From the NCBI GenBank assembly GCA_024636505.1, contig JAGXGY010000059.1:1-64000 (forward strand): 64,000 nucleotides of DNA, read 5' to 3'. Position numbers and translations under genes: made by a program. The notes under the pieces are model-generated. The model ran no database searches. It saw nothing but the letters and a program-made list of their open reading frames with translations, and was not told the origin of the DNA. The number at the start of each line of letters is the position of its first letter. Positions within the stretch are counted from its first letter, which is position 1. Shown piece by piece: positions 8,998 to 19,262 of this stretch. The DNA is from Methylobacter sp. Its GTDB lineage: Bacteria > Pseudomonadota > Gammaproteobacteria > Methylococcales > Methylomonadaceae.

Positions 8998-11900
8998 CTA
9001 TTTTTCTAACTGCTGCGTAGTTTCTTCTTGCTGTAGCCATGGAAAGCCGACAATGCCATCCCAGGTTTTCTGCAGCAAGCCATTATTTTTATGCATCGGG
9101 ATGATTTGGGCATTATCCCAGGCACCTTTTACCAGATACTGAGAGCCAAAGAAAAACCCTTCCTGATTTTTGCCGGTCAAAGACTTGCCAATCAAGGCAG
9201 CCATTTTTCCTATAATTGTACCAGCAATAGGTACCGCATCGGCACTTTTAGGGGTGACATTGACGATATGATCAACCGTTTGACTGACAAGATCCGTATC
9301 TCCGCTGATGGCAATTTTAGCAGGGACGGCATCGACAACTAAATCATATGTCGATGCGATTCCGCCGGCTAAATCAAAATGCCCTTGAATGCTGTTAAAC
9401 GTTAATCCTTCCTGATAAATATCGCTAAAATCCAGCTGTGCCCGTTTTATCCACTGAGCCATGGCCAGCATTCCGAGCACCCGGCCAAATCCCGGCTCTA
9501 TACTTAAAATACGCCCGTTTTTGAGTTTAATATCGATGCCGCCTTGCAAACCGGCTAACGAGAATTGGTGCGGTGCCGCATTCCAATTAATGCTGAAATC
9601 AACGACAGCAGTAGTTTCGGTGATATCTTTAGTAATACCCAGTTTCTCCAGCAGCTGCCCTGTACGAGGTGCGTCCAAGTGACCCTGGATATGCGTTACC
9701 GACTTTCCTCCGATTGTCTGCCAGTCGCCCGACAAGCTGAGCTTTTGATTTGCTCCGATCAGTTGTGCATTGTTAAAACTCATACCGCCCGGAATACGCC
9801 GGGTTTCTAATGATAAGCGGCCTAAATCGACTGACTGCCACAGCGTTTTATCACTGGCGATGGTCAATAAAGGCATAAGTTCTGGCGATAATATCGGTGA
9901 AACTAAAGCGCCTTTCGATCCCAGTTGCTTTAATGCCGAAAGATCCAGTCGCGCCATGTCCAGAATGATTCTGTCGGTACGGTTAAAATCGACAGGAATC
10001 TGGATGCTTCCTGCCGCGAATGCGCTGACTATGACTCCAGCCCAGTGGTTGCCATCTCGCTTTAAATCCAGATTGAAAAGACCTACATCGGTTTTCTGCC
10101 ATAACGCATGATCGCTATGAATGCTCAGCTCCCTAACAGCATCTCCTGCACCTTGAGCCGCCGCCAAACCCAGCCAATCCTGCAAGGCCAAATGGTCGCG
10201 ATTGATCTCCAGCTTTATTCCCGGCTCCTGGCGCTGGGCAACTTCACCGGCACCGAGCAGCACATGTCCTGAAAAAACAGTCTTTTTTTTGCTATCTAAC
10301 TGGAGCGCCGCTTTCAGTTTATTATCATAATTTAACAGTACCGGCACTAACGGTTTATCGCCTAAACTGAATGTCAATGACATCGGCACCCTTTGTTCTC
10401 GGGTCTTAGCCAAGACCCCCGGCAAATCCAGGGATACGCCGGATAACGTCGATTTGACAACAAGCTCTGAAGATATATCGCCATAAGGCAACCCCAGTTT
10501 TAGCTGGTATTCTGTCGCCCCGGCAGCGATGCGCCACCAGGGCAGATCAAATTGCGCCTGTAGATTGTCAATACTGGCTTTACCCGCGACGTTGACGGTG
10601 GTTTGGCTATCCGAACTTTCAATGTTAATGCGTATCGGCTCATCCAAGGCCGTTGCCTGGATATCATCGCTAAAAATACCCTGTTCGTCGAATTTAAGTT
10701 GACCGCGAATGTTGCTGACCGGCAGATCCAGCGATTTCACCATCAGTCTAGCACCGTTGAATTGGGCCGTGCCATCTACCCTAGTAGGCGCATCGTCAAC
10801 TAAAGGGATTTTAAGGTCCAGCGCTATGTGGGTATTTCCTTGAGGGGCAATCGCTTCCAGCAGCGAATCCACCGGCGAACGCAGCGGCGTATGTTGCATA
10901 AAAGCTAAAACCTGAGCAATCCCCGCTTCTGCTTCGCCCTGTATCAGCAAATGTTTGCTTTTACTCAGCGATGGAATGGTCACCCTGGCTTGTTTAATGA
11001 CCACCTTATCGGACTGTCCTTGCAGGACATTAACCTCCAGACCTCCCTGCGAAAACATGACCTCGGCATTCATGCCGGTTATCTGCGGCCATTCCGAATC
11101 ATAAGACAGATCAAACTGTTCGCCGTTAAATACTGCTTCAAAAACCCCCGGTGCATCGGTAAACGGAAAGTCGTTCAGATTGCCGTAGACCAATACCCCG
11201 CCATTGGTCATGCTTCCGCGGGCAAAGGCACGATCCAGCCAGGCAACGACACCGTCACTCATAATACCCACCGGAAAATAACGGGTAACCTGCCGCGCAT
11301 CCTCCCCTGCAAATGAACTTTGCAGATCCATAAAAATAGGCTCGCCTGTTTCGGGAATATCGATGCGGAACCGGCTTTTGCTTTGAAAACTCAAGGAATC
11401 CAATTCGATCATTTGACTGGATACAGACCAGACATTGTCTGCCTGCTGCCAGCTCAATGCGCCTTGAAGACGGTCAACCGGCAAAACGTCACGAAACAGA
11501 TCCGGTACGGACAGCCGGGCATCTTTGGTCGTCAGACGCATAGTGCCCTGCTGTTCACTGCCCTTTATTCGACCGGTCAGGTTCTCTATACCGGGTATTG
11601 ACAGTATCGGCGCCATAGCGATTCCGGAAAAACCGCCATTCAGGGCAAACGACTTTGTATCCTGATCGGTAAACAGAGAAAAATTCTCCAGCACCCCTTT
11701 TATCTGGGCTTGCGCCAATAATTTAAGCGGTTCATCAGCCAGGGGAGCAAAAAACTGCACCAGCCGGGATGCTTGTTGCAAGTCCAGTCGTTCAATAAAC
11801 AGCGCTATTTTAGATAAGGCATTATCATCCCGGTGTTGGCCGGAAACACTAAACACTGCCGCAGGCCATTTTTTAACAGCGCCTTGGGGACTATCCCGGG

Positions 11901-12963
11901 TTTCCAGCGAAAAATCACCCAGATCAAGTTGCCACTGCTTGCCTGTATTATTTAACCCCCAGTGAAGCCGAGTATTCAGCCGATTGACAAAAAATTCCTG
12001 CTTATCCTGCCGAACCACTGCCACCTGTTGAAGCTGTGCTTCCACATCCATAGCCGCCAGTTGCGATTGCCGCCAATCGCCCCAGATTTTAAAATCACCG
12101 GTACCGGCGTTGATTTTAAATCGTTGCCAAACTGAGGCCTGACCAAGTGCCGCCAATTCGGACAACAAAACGGCTTTCCCTTCTATATAAACGCGACCCT
12201 GAATGGTTGATGGCTCAAAAATATTGCCGTTAAAATCCATGGATAATCTTAGGGTATTGCCTGTTTTTTCCGGCAAGTCAGCTAGCATATTCAGCCGGTG
12301 ATGCCCGCCCCTATTACTGATGGCAAGATTCACCCCGCTAAACAATAGCGGCTTGCTATGGCTGATGTCGTCTTGCCAGGTAATCTCGCTTTGCAAGACT
12401 TCGTATTTTCTACCCTGGAGCAGCCACTGAGGCTGCCCATCGCTGGATTTTAAGCCGACAATAGCGATGCTTCCATCCTGTTTCCGTTTAATGGAAAGCT
12501 TAGCGCCTACCAAGGTAACCCAGGACGACGACAATAAATCCCTGCGAGCCAGCAGTTCCAGCAAGTCAATACCCAAACGGATTTCATTAAATTCGACAGC
12601 CGGTTTTTGCTTGTCTTCAGCCGCAACCGATGAAGACGGGCGGACGGGCAGAGCCGGGGATGAAATGGCGATGTCTTTTAACACCAGCTGCGGATTAAAT
12701 CCGCGCATATTTGCACCTAAGCCGCCTATGGTTACCGGCGTACCGATAACCTCGCTGATATGGGATACCAGGTCAGACTTATAGTATTCGATCCCTGACA
12801 ACAGCAGGCGCACCCCGGTCAAACCGATAGCGACGGCGATCAAAGTCCAGAAAATAAGATGCCGCGTTGCCCGCTTAATATGATGGATCACTAAATCAGC
12901 TTCAAAGTGAAAGGCTAAAAATTGTAACCGCATTTCAACTTTGCCATAAAAATAAAGCTGCAA
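8998..12963 (-). CDS. yhdP: YhdP family AsmA-like protein (TIGR02099 type)
   Basis: 1321 aa, N-terminal TM, C-terminal AsmA-like region; likely start slightly downstream at VIHHIKRATRH. Confidence 0.85.
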   Translation of the reverse strand: MQLYFYGKVEMRLQFLAFHFEADLVIHHIKRATRHLIFWTLIAVAIGLTGVRLLLSGIEYYKSDLVSHISEVIGTPVTIGGLGANMRGFNPQLVLKDIAISSPALPVRPSSSVAAEDKQKPAVEFNEIRLGIDLLELLARRDLLSSSWVTLVGAKLSIKRKQDGSIAIVGLKSSDGQPQWLLQGRKYEVLQSEITWQDDISHSKPLLFSGVNLAISNRGGHHRLNMLADLPEKTGNTLRLSMDFNGNIFEPSTIQGRVYIEGKAVLLSELAALGQASVWQRFKINAGTGDFKIWGDWRQSQLAAMDVEAQLQQVAVVRQDKQEFFVNRLNTRLHWGLNNTGKQWQLDLGDFSLETRDSPQGAVKKWPAAVFSVSGQHRDDNALSKIALFIERLDLQQASRLVQFFAPLADEPLKLLAQAQIKGVLENFSLFTDQDTKSFALNGGFSGIAMAPILSIPGIENLTGRIKGSEQQGTMRLTTKDARLSVPDLFRDVLPVDRLQGALSWQQADNVWSVSSQMIELDSLSFQSKSRFRIDIPETGEPIFMDLQSSFAGEDARQVTRYFPVGIMSDGVVAWLDRAFARGSMTNGGVLVYGNLNDFPFTDAPGVFEAVFNGEQFDLSYDSEWPQITGMNAEVMFSQGGLEVNVLQGQSDKVVIKQARVTIPSLSKSKHLLIQGEAEAGIAQVLAFMQHTPLRSPVDSLLEAIAPQGNTHIALDLKIPLVDDAPTRVDGTAQFNGARLMVKSLDLPVSNIRGQLKFDEQGIFSDDIQATALDEPIRINIESSDSQTTVNVAGKASIDNLQAQFDLPWWRIAAGATEYQLKLGLPYGDISSELVVKSTLSGVSLDLPGVLAKTREQRVPMSLTFSLGDKPLVPVLLNYDNKLKAALQLDSKKKTVFSGHVLLGAGEVAQRQEPGIKLEINRDHLALQDWLGLAAAQGAGDAVRELSIHSDHALWQKTDVGLFNLDLKRDGNHWAGVIVSAFAAGSIQIPVDFNRTDRIILDMARLDLSALKQLGSKGALVSPILSPELMPLLTIASDKTLWQSVDLGRLSLETRRIPGGMSFNNAQLIGANQKLSLSGDWQTIGGKSVTHIQGHLDAPRTGQLLEKLGITKDITETTAVVDFSINWNAAPHQFSLAGLQGGIDIKLKNGRILSIEPGFGRVLGMLAMAQWIKRAQLDFSDIYQEGLTFNSIQGHFDLAGGIASTYDLVVDAVPAKIAISGDTDLVSQTVDHIVNVTPKSADAVPIAGTIIGKMAALIGKSLTGKNQEGFFFGSQYLVKGAWDNAQIIPMHKNNGLLQKTWDGIVGFPWLQQEETTQQLEK

Positions 12964-13176
12964 AGATAAAGGCGCGGAAAGCAGATATTGACTAAGTCGT
13001 TACGCAAAAGTGACTCGGAATTTCTCACCGATGTCACTCAGAATTTATTGACACCCTCCAAGAAAAACGGCTTACTCCTCAACCGTTCAGCGTACAGGAT
13101 TAACGACCGCTTTGTGAACAAAGCGTAAAACCCTATTAATTTGTCTAACCATGAGCTGACGGTCTAATGCCGGGAC

Positions 13177-14631
13177 TCAAAGCAAAACCACATCATACTG
13201 CTCCTGATTGTATTCCGCCTCGGCTCTGAACTTGATGCGCACACTCAAAAAGACTTCCAATTCAGCCAGCATATCCGCTTCCTCATCCAGCAGCATTTCC
13301 ACCACTTCATTGGAGGCCAAAACCAATATTTTCTGAACCTTGTACTGCCGGACTTCGCGAATAATCTCCCGAAATATTTCCAGGCACATGGATTCCGGCG
13401 TCTTCAAAACGCCTCGCCCGCCGCAGGCGCTACAAGGTTCGCACAGGATATGCTCTAGGCTTTCGCGGGTTCTTTTTCGCGTCATTTCTACCAAGCCCAA
13501 TATCGAGACTTCGGTAATATTGGTTTTGGCGTGGTCTTTTTCCAGATGCCGCTCGAATGCTTGCAACACCTGCTTTCTGTGATCTGCACTTTGCATATCG
13601 ATAAAATCGATAATGATGATGCCGCCAAGATTCCGGAGTCTAAGTTGCCTGGAAATGGTCTGCGCCGCTTCAAGGTTGGTTTTGAATATCGTCTCTTCCA
13701 GGTTACGGCCACCGACATAGCCGCCGGTGTTGACATCAACAGTGGTCATCGATTCGGTCTGATCGAATACCAGATGCCCGCCCGATTTCAGATTGACTTT
13801 GCGTTCCAGCGCTTTTTGAATTTCATCTTCGACGCTGTAAATATCGAATACCGGACATTCACCGGTGTAATGCTCGATAACCGGCACGATTTCCGGCACA
13901 AAAATTTCCGCAAATTCAACTAAACGGTGATAAGTTTCCCTTGAATCCACTCGAACCCTTTCAATCCCTTCCCGATATAAATCCCTTAAGGTTCTAACGC
14001 TCAGCGGCAAATCCTGATGGATAAACTGCTTAGGCTTGGCGTCGCTAATCTTGGCTGAGATCGATTCCCACAGTTTTAACAAAAACGTCATATCGGCAAT
14101 CAACACCGCCTCATCGACGCATTCAGCCGCTGTTCTTGCAATAAAACCGCCGCATTGATGCTCGCGCCTGAAAGCGTCAAGACAGGCTCTTAGGCGGGCG
14201 CGCTCTGCCTCGCATTCAATCCGCTGGGACACGCCGGAATTATGCGCATAGGGCATATAAACCTGAAACCGCGACGGAATCGATATTTCCGTGGTGAGCC
14301 GCGCACCTTTGCTGCCCAGAGGATCTTTGAACACTTGCACGATAATGTGCTGGCCCTCATGTAAATAATGTTCAATGTTTTCCGACGCTTTTTTTTCCAG
14401 ATCCTTAGCGCACAAATCGGAAAGATGCAAAAATGCCGCCCTGGGCAAGCCAATATCGACGAAAGCCGCCTGCATACCCGGCAGCACTCGACAGACCTCA
14501 CCTTTATAGATATTACCGACCAATCCCCGTTGCCGGGTTCTTTCAATAATTAATTCCTGCAACACACCATTTTCAATGACGGCAACTCGCGTCTCAGGCG
14601 GAGTCATGTTGATTAAAATTTCTTCACTCAT
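13177..14631 (-). CDS. rng: Ribonuclease G
   Basis: MSEEILINMTPPETRVAVIENGVLQELIIERTRQRGLVGNIYKGEVCRVLPGMQAAFVDIG and VDVNTGGYVGGRNLEETI. Confidence 0.95.
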   Translation of the reverse strand: MSEEILINMTPPETRVAVIENGVLQELIIERTRQRGLVGNIYKGEVCRVLPGMQAAFVDIGLPRAAFLHLSDLCAKDLEKKASENIEHYLHEGQHIIVQVFKDPLGSKGARLTTEISIPSRFQVYMPYAHNSGVSQRIECEAERARLRACLDAFRREHQCGGFIARTAAECVDEAVLIADMTFLLKLWESISAKISDAKPKQFIHQDLPLSVRTLRDLYREGIERVRVDSRETYHRLVEFAEIFVPEIVPVIEHYTGECPVFDIYSVEDEIQKALERKVNLKSGGHLVFDQTESMTTVDVNTGGYVGGRNLEETIFKTNLEAAQTISRQLRLRNLGGIIIIDFIDMQSADHRKQVLQAFERHLEKDHAKTNITEVSILGLVEMTRKRTRESLEHILCEPCSACGGRGVLKTPESMCLEIFREIIREVRQYKVQKILVLASNEVVEMLLDEEADMLAELEVFLSVRIKFRAEAEYNQEQYDVVLL

Positions 14632-15203
14632 TTGAATAGCCCTATCCCTTGCCTGGATAAAAGTTCTGCGGTTTCAAATAACGGCAAACCGACCACGCCG
14701 GAAAAACTGCCGTTTATCGACTCGACAAAAATACCGCCCATGCCTTGAATGGCATAACTACCTGCTTTATCCAATGGCTCTTTGCTCTGCCAATAGGCCG
14801 CTATTTCTGATTCCGTCAACGGCCTGAAAACGACTTCGGTAATACTGACCGCCTGACCATGCTCCCGCCCCCTCAGCGAAACCGCACTATAAACCCGGTG
14901 CACTTTACCGGACAACAGCCTTAACATGGCAAGCGCGTCATCCCGATCTTTGGGTTTCCCCATAATCAGATCATCCAAAACCACGGCGGTATCCGCAGCC
15001 AAAACCGGTAAACTATGGCCCCGCTGTGCGATACAGGCTGCAGATTTTTCGGCGGCCAATCGCTGCACATAGTCTAGCGGTAATTCATTGGGCAAAGACG
15101 TTTCATCAAGATCGACCGGATGAATGCTGTAAGTCACCTTAATTTGATCGAGCAATTCCTTGCGACGGGGAGAGGCTGAAGCAAGAACAATCTGTGGGGT
15201 CAT
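14628..15203 (-). CDS. maf: Maf-like nucleotide pyrophosphatase
   Basis: IVLASASPRRKELLDQI, YAIQGMGGIFVESINGSFSGVVGLPL. Confidence 0.93.
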   Translation of the reverse strand: MTPQIVLASASPRRKELLDQIKVTYSIHPVDLDETSLPNELPLDYVQRLAAEKSAACIAQRGHSLPVLAADTAVVLDDLIMGKPKDRDDALAMLRLLSGKVHRVYSAVSLRGREHGQAVSITEVVFRPLTESEIAAYWQSKEPLDKAGSYAIQGMGGIFVESINGSFSGVVGLPLFETAELLSRQGIGLFK

Positions 15204-15670
15204 TAGCGATGATAGGGATGGTTATGAAGAATACTCCAAGCCCGATAAAGCTGTTCGGCAACAACGATACGCGCCAACGGATGAGGAAAGGTCAAATTAG
15301 ACAAGCTCCATGATTCCCGCGCCAATTGCTTAGCCGAGTCCGCCAAACCTTCCGGTCCGCCGATTAATAAACAAACATGCTGACCGCAATGCTGCCAGCG
15401 TTGCATCGCTTGTGCCAATTGCGGTGTCGTCCATGATTTTCCGGGTATGTCTAATGTTACAACATGAGAGCCTTGAGGGATGGCTGCAATCATCCGCAGA
15501 CCCTCCTCTTTAACGATGCGGCCGACATCGCTGTTCTTGGTACGCTTTCCCGGCGGGATTTCCTTAAGCACCAGCTCACACTCACGAGGCAAGCGTTTGG
15601 CATACTCATCATAACCCTGCTGAACCCAACACGGCATACGATTTCCTACTGAAATAAGATTTATTTGCAT
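15203..15670 (-). CDS. rlmH: 23S rRNA (pseudouridine1915-N3)-methyltransferase RlmH
   Basis: [28 protein letters not shown] ... [26 protein letters not shown]. Confidence 0.95.
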   Translation of the reverse strand: MQINLISVGNRMPCWVQQGYDEYAKRLPRECELVLKEIPPGKRTKNSDVGRIVKEEGLRMIAAIPQGSHVVTLDIPGKSWTTPQLAQAMQRWQHCGQHVCLLIGGPEGLADSAKQLARESWSLSNLTFPHPLARIVVAEQLYRAWSILHNHPYHR

Positions 15671-15813
15671 TCGGTGCAGCATACAGAGAACAGGCTGATG
15701 ATGCAATGCAGTCTAATCACAGGCATATCTTACAACAAAATAGCTGACTAAAAACTTAAGAAATAGACTTATCAGCCGCTAAACACGGATAAATCAATAC
15801 AGGAGTTAGTACT

Positions 15814-16524
15814 GTGAAAATTAAATATTTAAAATCCATATTTACCGCAGCTATTTCAGACAAGCGTACGGCATACACACCATCCCTGGCGATCGCCGCG
15901 CCTGTTCCCGACAAGCGTACGGCATACACACCATCCCTGGCGATAACAGGTTTAGCTGTCGGCTTATTGATGACCGCCTGCACTACTGCCAAAACACCGC
16001 TACCGACACCATCGCTTGCCTCTTTTCCCAATAAAACCATCAGCGCAACAGGCTATGGCACCGTGGAAAAATCCGATCGGTATTCACGCTCGCAAATCAA
16101 ACTGATGGCGATGCGCGCCTCCAAAATGGATGCTTACAGAAGCTTGGCCGAGCAGCTTAACGGTATTCAATTACGCGGCCAGACTACTGTCGAAAATATG
16201 CAAGTTACCCATGACAGCTATCAGATTTATCTCAATGCCTATTTGCGCGGAGCCAGAGTCAAAAGAACCTCAGCTATTGGCAGCGACATCTATGCCGGCG
16301 ACGATACCTTTGAAACGGTTGTGGAACTGGATCTGACGCCAAGATTCTATGAATGCATTAACGGTTCCAGCGAATTAATTCATCAGTGTCTTCAACAAAA
16401 CCCGGAAACTTCGACACCCGGCTCTGAACATGTCGCACCTACAACCGTATCGAGTATTGATTCGGGATGTAATGCTGCCGATTGTTATAGCCATCCGGAT
16501 ACTAAAGGGTTCAGTCGAAAATGA
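15814..16524 (+). CDS. LPP20/FlgP-like lipoprotein
   Basis: Lipobox GLLMTAC, TGYGTVEKSDRYSRSQIKLMAMRASKMDAYRSLAEQLNGI; next to flgT and fliW. Confidence 0.65.
   Translation: MKIKYLKSIFTAAISDKRTAYTPSLAIAAPVPDKRTAYTPSLAITGLAVGLLMTACTTAKTPLPTPSLASFPNKTISATGYGTVEKSDRYSRSQIKLMAMRASKMDAYRSLAEQLNGIQLRGQTTVENMQVTHDSYQIYLNAYLRGARVKRTSAIGSDIYAGDDTFETVVELDLTPRFYECINGSSELIHQCLQQNPETSTPGSEHVAPTTVSSIDSGCNAADCYSHPDTKGFSRK
15859..15944 (+). repeat. Two identical 35-nt copies (15859-15893, 15910-15944), 51-nt period, in frame
   Basis: gacaagcgtacggcatacacaccatccctggcgat twice, both encoding DKRTAYTPSLAI. Confidence 0.95.
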
Positions 16525-16651
16525 TCCGGTCAAATATGACGGCATAAACCGTTTACAGCGATGAAGCACACTTTTGCGAATTATCGTAAATAGTATGTAA
16601 AAGCTATCATGCAGTCTCGTAATTATTGTCAACAACAAACCGGTTTGATGA

Positions 16652-17878
16652 ATGACCAACATATTAGTCAAATGCCTATTGGCATCGCTGTTTCTGTCGA
16701 TACTATCGTGCGCCACTGTTCAGCCTCAGACGCGTACTCATGCAGTCACCGTTGAAGGCCAGGCTGCCATTAGCAGCGGCATGCCGTTATTAGCGAAAAA
16801 ACAGGCCCTACAAGATGCCATCCGCCAAGCATCCATGCAATCGGCCGTTAATATTCACAGCCGGACTTTAGTCAATCAACATAACATTTCGCTAGATACG
16901 CTTTCAATGCGCACTGCGGCCACTGTGGATAATACTCAAATTATCAAAGAATGGACCGCCGATAACATCTATCATGTTGTCGCCAGGGTGGAGTTATCGC
17001 CTGATAACGCCTGCACACCCCACTATCGCAAACGCATGATCGCCACCGCCTTTCCTTTAGTTAAGCAAGAACAGGTCATTGGCTACGAAACACAAGATTT
17101 ATATGGCGGCATTCCACGGGAACTTAACAATATTTTAATGGAATCCGGCGAATTTATAAGCAGTAATGCCACTCACATCAATCTATATCCAAGAGCCGAT
17201 CTGGCTCCGGAATTACAAGAGCATACCGCCTATCGTCCGTCAAAAGTCATGCAAATAGCCGCATCAAACGGCGTGCAATTTGTGTTATCCGGCGTCATTA
17301 GAGATCTGGAGGTCGAATCCAGCGAATACATGAGAGGCGCGGGACCTTTGGCATTTGTCAGAAGTTTGGCTCGCGATGTCGTCGCCAGGCGGGGCATAGG
17401 AATTGATGTTTATATCCATGACGGCTATACCGGTGCATTGCTGTTTCAGCAGCGTTATGTTGATCATGTCATCGGCGATGTATTCATACCCGCAACTTAT
17501 TCGGTAGGCAGCGAGCGTTTTAACGCCACCTCGACCGGCGGAAAAATAGCTCAAATTATACATCAGGCAAGCACCGATATTCGCCGGTCCTTAAGTTGTT
17601 ACCCGTTTGCAACGCGGATTATTGACATTAAAGAGGATACTGTTTTTATTGATGCAGGTGCCCAGGAAAGACTGAATATCGGCGACCGACTGGTGGTTTA
17701 TAGTGCCACGGGTAATGACTTGCATCTTGATGGCGGCCTTAACTTTATAGGCAAGGACAAGCAACCCGTCGGCATATTAACCATCGACAATATCATGCCT
17801 CGTTACGCGACAGGCAAATTAGAAGTCCCTGCGCGTGAACTGGGCATCAAGACTGGCGACTGGGTGAAATCCCGGTAA
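16652..17878 (+). CDS. flgT: Flagellar assembly protein T-like (FlgT)
   Basis: VEGQAAISSGMPLLAKKQALQDAIRQASMQ; C-terminal GLNFIGKDKQPVGILTIDNIMPRYATGKL. Confidence 0.75.
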   Translation: MTNILVKCLLASLFLSILSCATVQPQTRTHAVTVEGQAAISSGMPLLAKKQALQDAIRQASMQSAVNIHSRTLVNQHNISLDTLSMRTAATVDNTQIIKEWTADNIYHVVARVELSPDNACTPHYRKRMIATAFPLVKQEQVIGYETQDLYGGIPRELNNILMESGEFISSNATHINLYPRADLAPELQEHTAYRPSKVMQIAASNGVQFVLSGVIRDLEVESSEYMRGAGPLAFVRSLARDVVARRGIGIDVYIHDGYTGALLFQQRYVDHVIGDVFIPATYSVGSERFNATSTGGKIAQIIHQASTDIRRSLSCYPFATRIIDIKEDTVFIDAGAQERLNIGDRLVVYSATGNDLHLDGGLNFIGKDKQPVGILTIDNIMPRYATGKLEVPARELGIKTGDWVKSR

Positions 17879-17963
17879 ACTGCTTATGCCAAGGCAGGCC
17901 TTGCTATACTGATAGTTATAGACTATACATTGATATTCCCATTCATTTTCACCCGAGTTTATT

Positions 17964-18422
17964 ATGGAAATTAAATCCAGTTTTTTAGGCGAACAATCGA
18001 TCGATTCCAACACCATCATTACTTTTCCCTACGGCATACCCGGCTTTGAAGACCAAACTCGTTTCAAGCTATTTCATCAGGAAGGCGACAATCCCCTGAT
18101 TTTCTGGCTGCAATCTTTAGATGATGAATCTCTTACTTTTTCAGTTGCACAGCCGTCTATTTTTAATATCAATTACAATTTTGCATTAACCGATGCAGAA
18201 GAAGCCACGTTGGAAATTGAAGATACCGCTGACATACTTATCTTGGTAATTCTGCACAAAGACGAAACCGATCAAGCGACGATTAAAGGCGCGATTAAAT
18301 CGCCATTAGTGATTAACGGCACAAAAAGAATAGGTTTGCAAAAAGCGCTGGCGCAAGTTGCGCAAAGTATAACGCTGACTGAAACCAGCAATGAACTTCA
18401 TCAAATTTCTTCGCTGGCCTGA
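17964..18422 (+). CDS. fliW: Flagellar assembly factor FliW
   Basis: ITFPYGIPGFEDQTRFKLF, FWLQSLDDESLTFSV. Confidence 0.9.
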   Translation: MEIKSSFLGEQSIDSNTIITFPYGIPGFEDQTRFKLFHQEGDNPLIFWLQSLDDESLTFSVAQPSIFNINYNFALTDAEEATLEIEDTADILILVILHKDETDQATIKGAIKSPLVINGTKRIGLQKALAQVAQSITLTETSNELHQISSLA

Positions 18423-18457
18423 AACCTCGCCTTTCAGGGGGATTATTTGAGTTTGAC

Positions 18458-18477
18458 AACGATGCATTGGCATCGTT
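18458..18477 (+). terminator. Hairpin terminator downstream of fliW
   Basis: aacgatgc-attg-gcatcgtt then atccttttt. Confidence 0.7.
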
Positions 18478-18543
18478 ATCCTTTTTGGTAACCTCCTCGT
18501 TCACGGGGAAGAACAATCCACCGACCTCTATCCGTCGGCGGTT

Positions 18544-18579
18544 GTCACTCGACGAATGAGGTCGGGTGCGGATTGAAAC
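18544..18579 (+). repeat. Solo CRISPR-repeat-like element A, 36 nt
   Basis: GTCACTCGACGAATGAGGTCGGGTGCGGATTGAAAC with stem CACTCGAC/GTCGGGTG; related copy at 39932-39967 minus. Confidence 0.6.
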
Positions 18580-18810
18580 ATGTTTCTGAAAACGTATAAA
18601 GCCCATAGCTAGCGAAAAAAGGGCGTTGTTGGATTTTTCACATACTTGAATTGTTATATTGTTACTCCCGCTAAAAAGCGGAAGTAACAATTAAGATGGT
18701 TATTAACCAAGACCTCACCTGACTGGTAAGACTACCTATTGATTTGAACTATGAGTTGCTCTATTCTGCAAACATTCAAAACAACATCCCCCAGTATAAA
18801 CGCATGTGAT

Positions 18811-19200
18811 TTACTCAGCAGAGGCCGCCTGAACAGGAATGGAACTGGCTGAACGTTGAACTTCGTTGTTTCCATTAAAATAAATCAGAGTAGGCTTATG
18901 GCTTTCCGCTTCCTGTTGATCCACTATGGCAAATGCACAAACAATAATCAGATCGCCAGGACACGCCAAACGGGCGGCCGCGCCATTCACTGAAAACAAG
19001 CCCGATCCTGCTTCGGCACGAATAGCATAGGTGGTAAAACGCGCACCATTATTGACATTATAAATCTGTATCTGCTCATACTCTCTGATACCCGATAAAT
19101 CCAGAAGATTGCCGTCAATTGCACAAGAGCCCTCATAACCCAATTCTGAATGGGTCACCGTAGCTCTATGTAATTTCGCTTTAAGCATCGTGATTTGCAT
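18811..19200 (-). CDS. panD: Aspartate 1-decarboxylase
   Basis: [44 protein letters not shown] with GSCAID processing site. Tracked ORF begins at 19239. Confidence 0.93.
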   Translation of the reverse strand: MQITMLKAKLHRATVTHSELGYEGSCAIDGNLLDLSGIREYEQIQIYNVNNGARFTTYAIRAEAGSGLFSVNGAAARLACPGDLIIVCAFAIVDQQEAESHKPTLIYFNGNNEVQRSASSIPVQAASAE

Positions 19201-19262
19201 AATAAAAAAACACTCTAAATACCCTTGAGAACCGCGCATTATCCATTAATAGCGACAATGCA

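Noticed and set aside
9091-12784. Plus-strand ORFs opposite yhdP
   Set aside because: Antisense shadows of a long conserved CDS; no family motif or RBS.
13108-13125. Hairpin cgctttgt-ga-acaaagcg downstream of rng
   Set aside because: Good dyad but no T-tract; not supported as a terminator.
18658-18692. Strong hairpin attgttactcccgc-taaaaa-gcggaagtaacaatt
   Set aside because: Likely an ordinary intergenic/terminator-like dyad between convergent fliW and panD; no further support for novelty.
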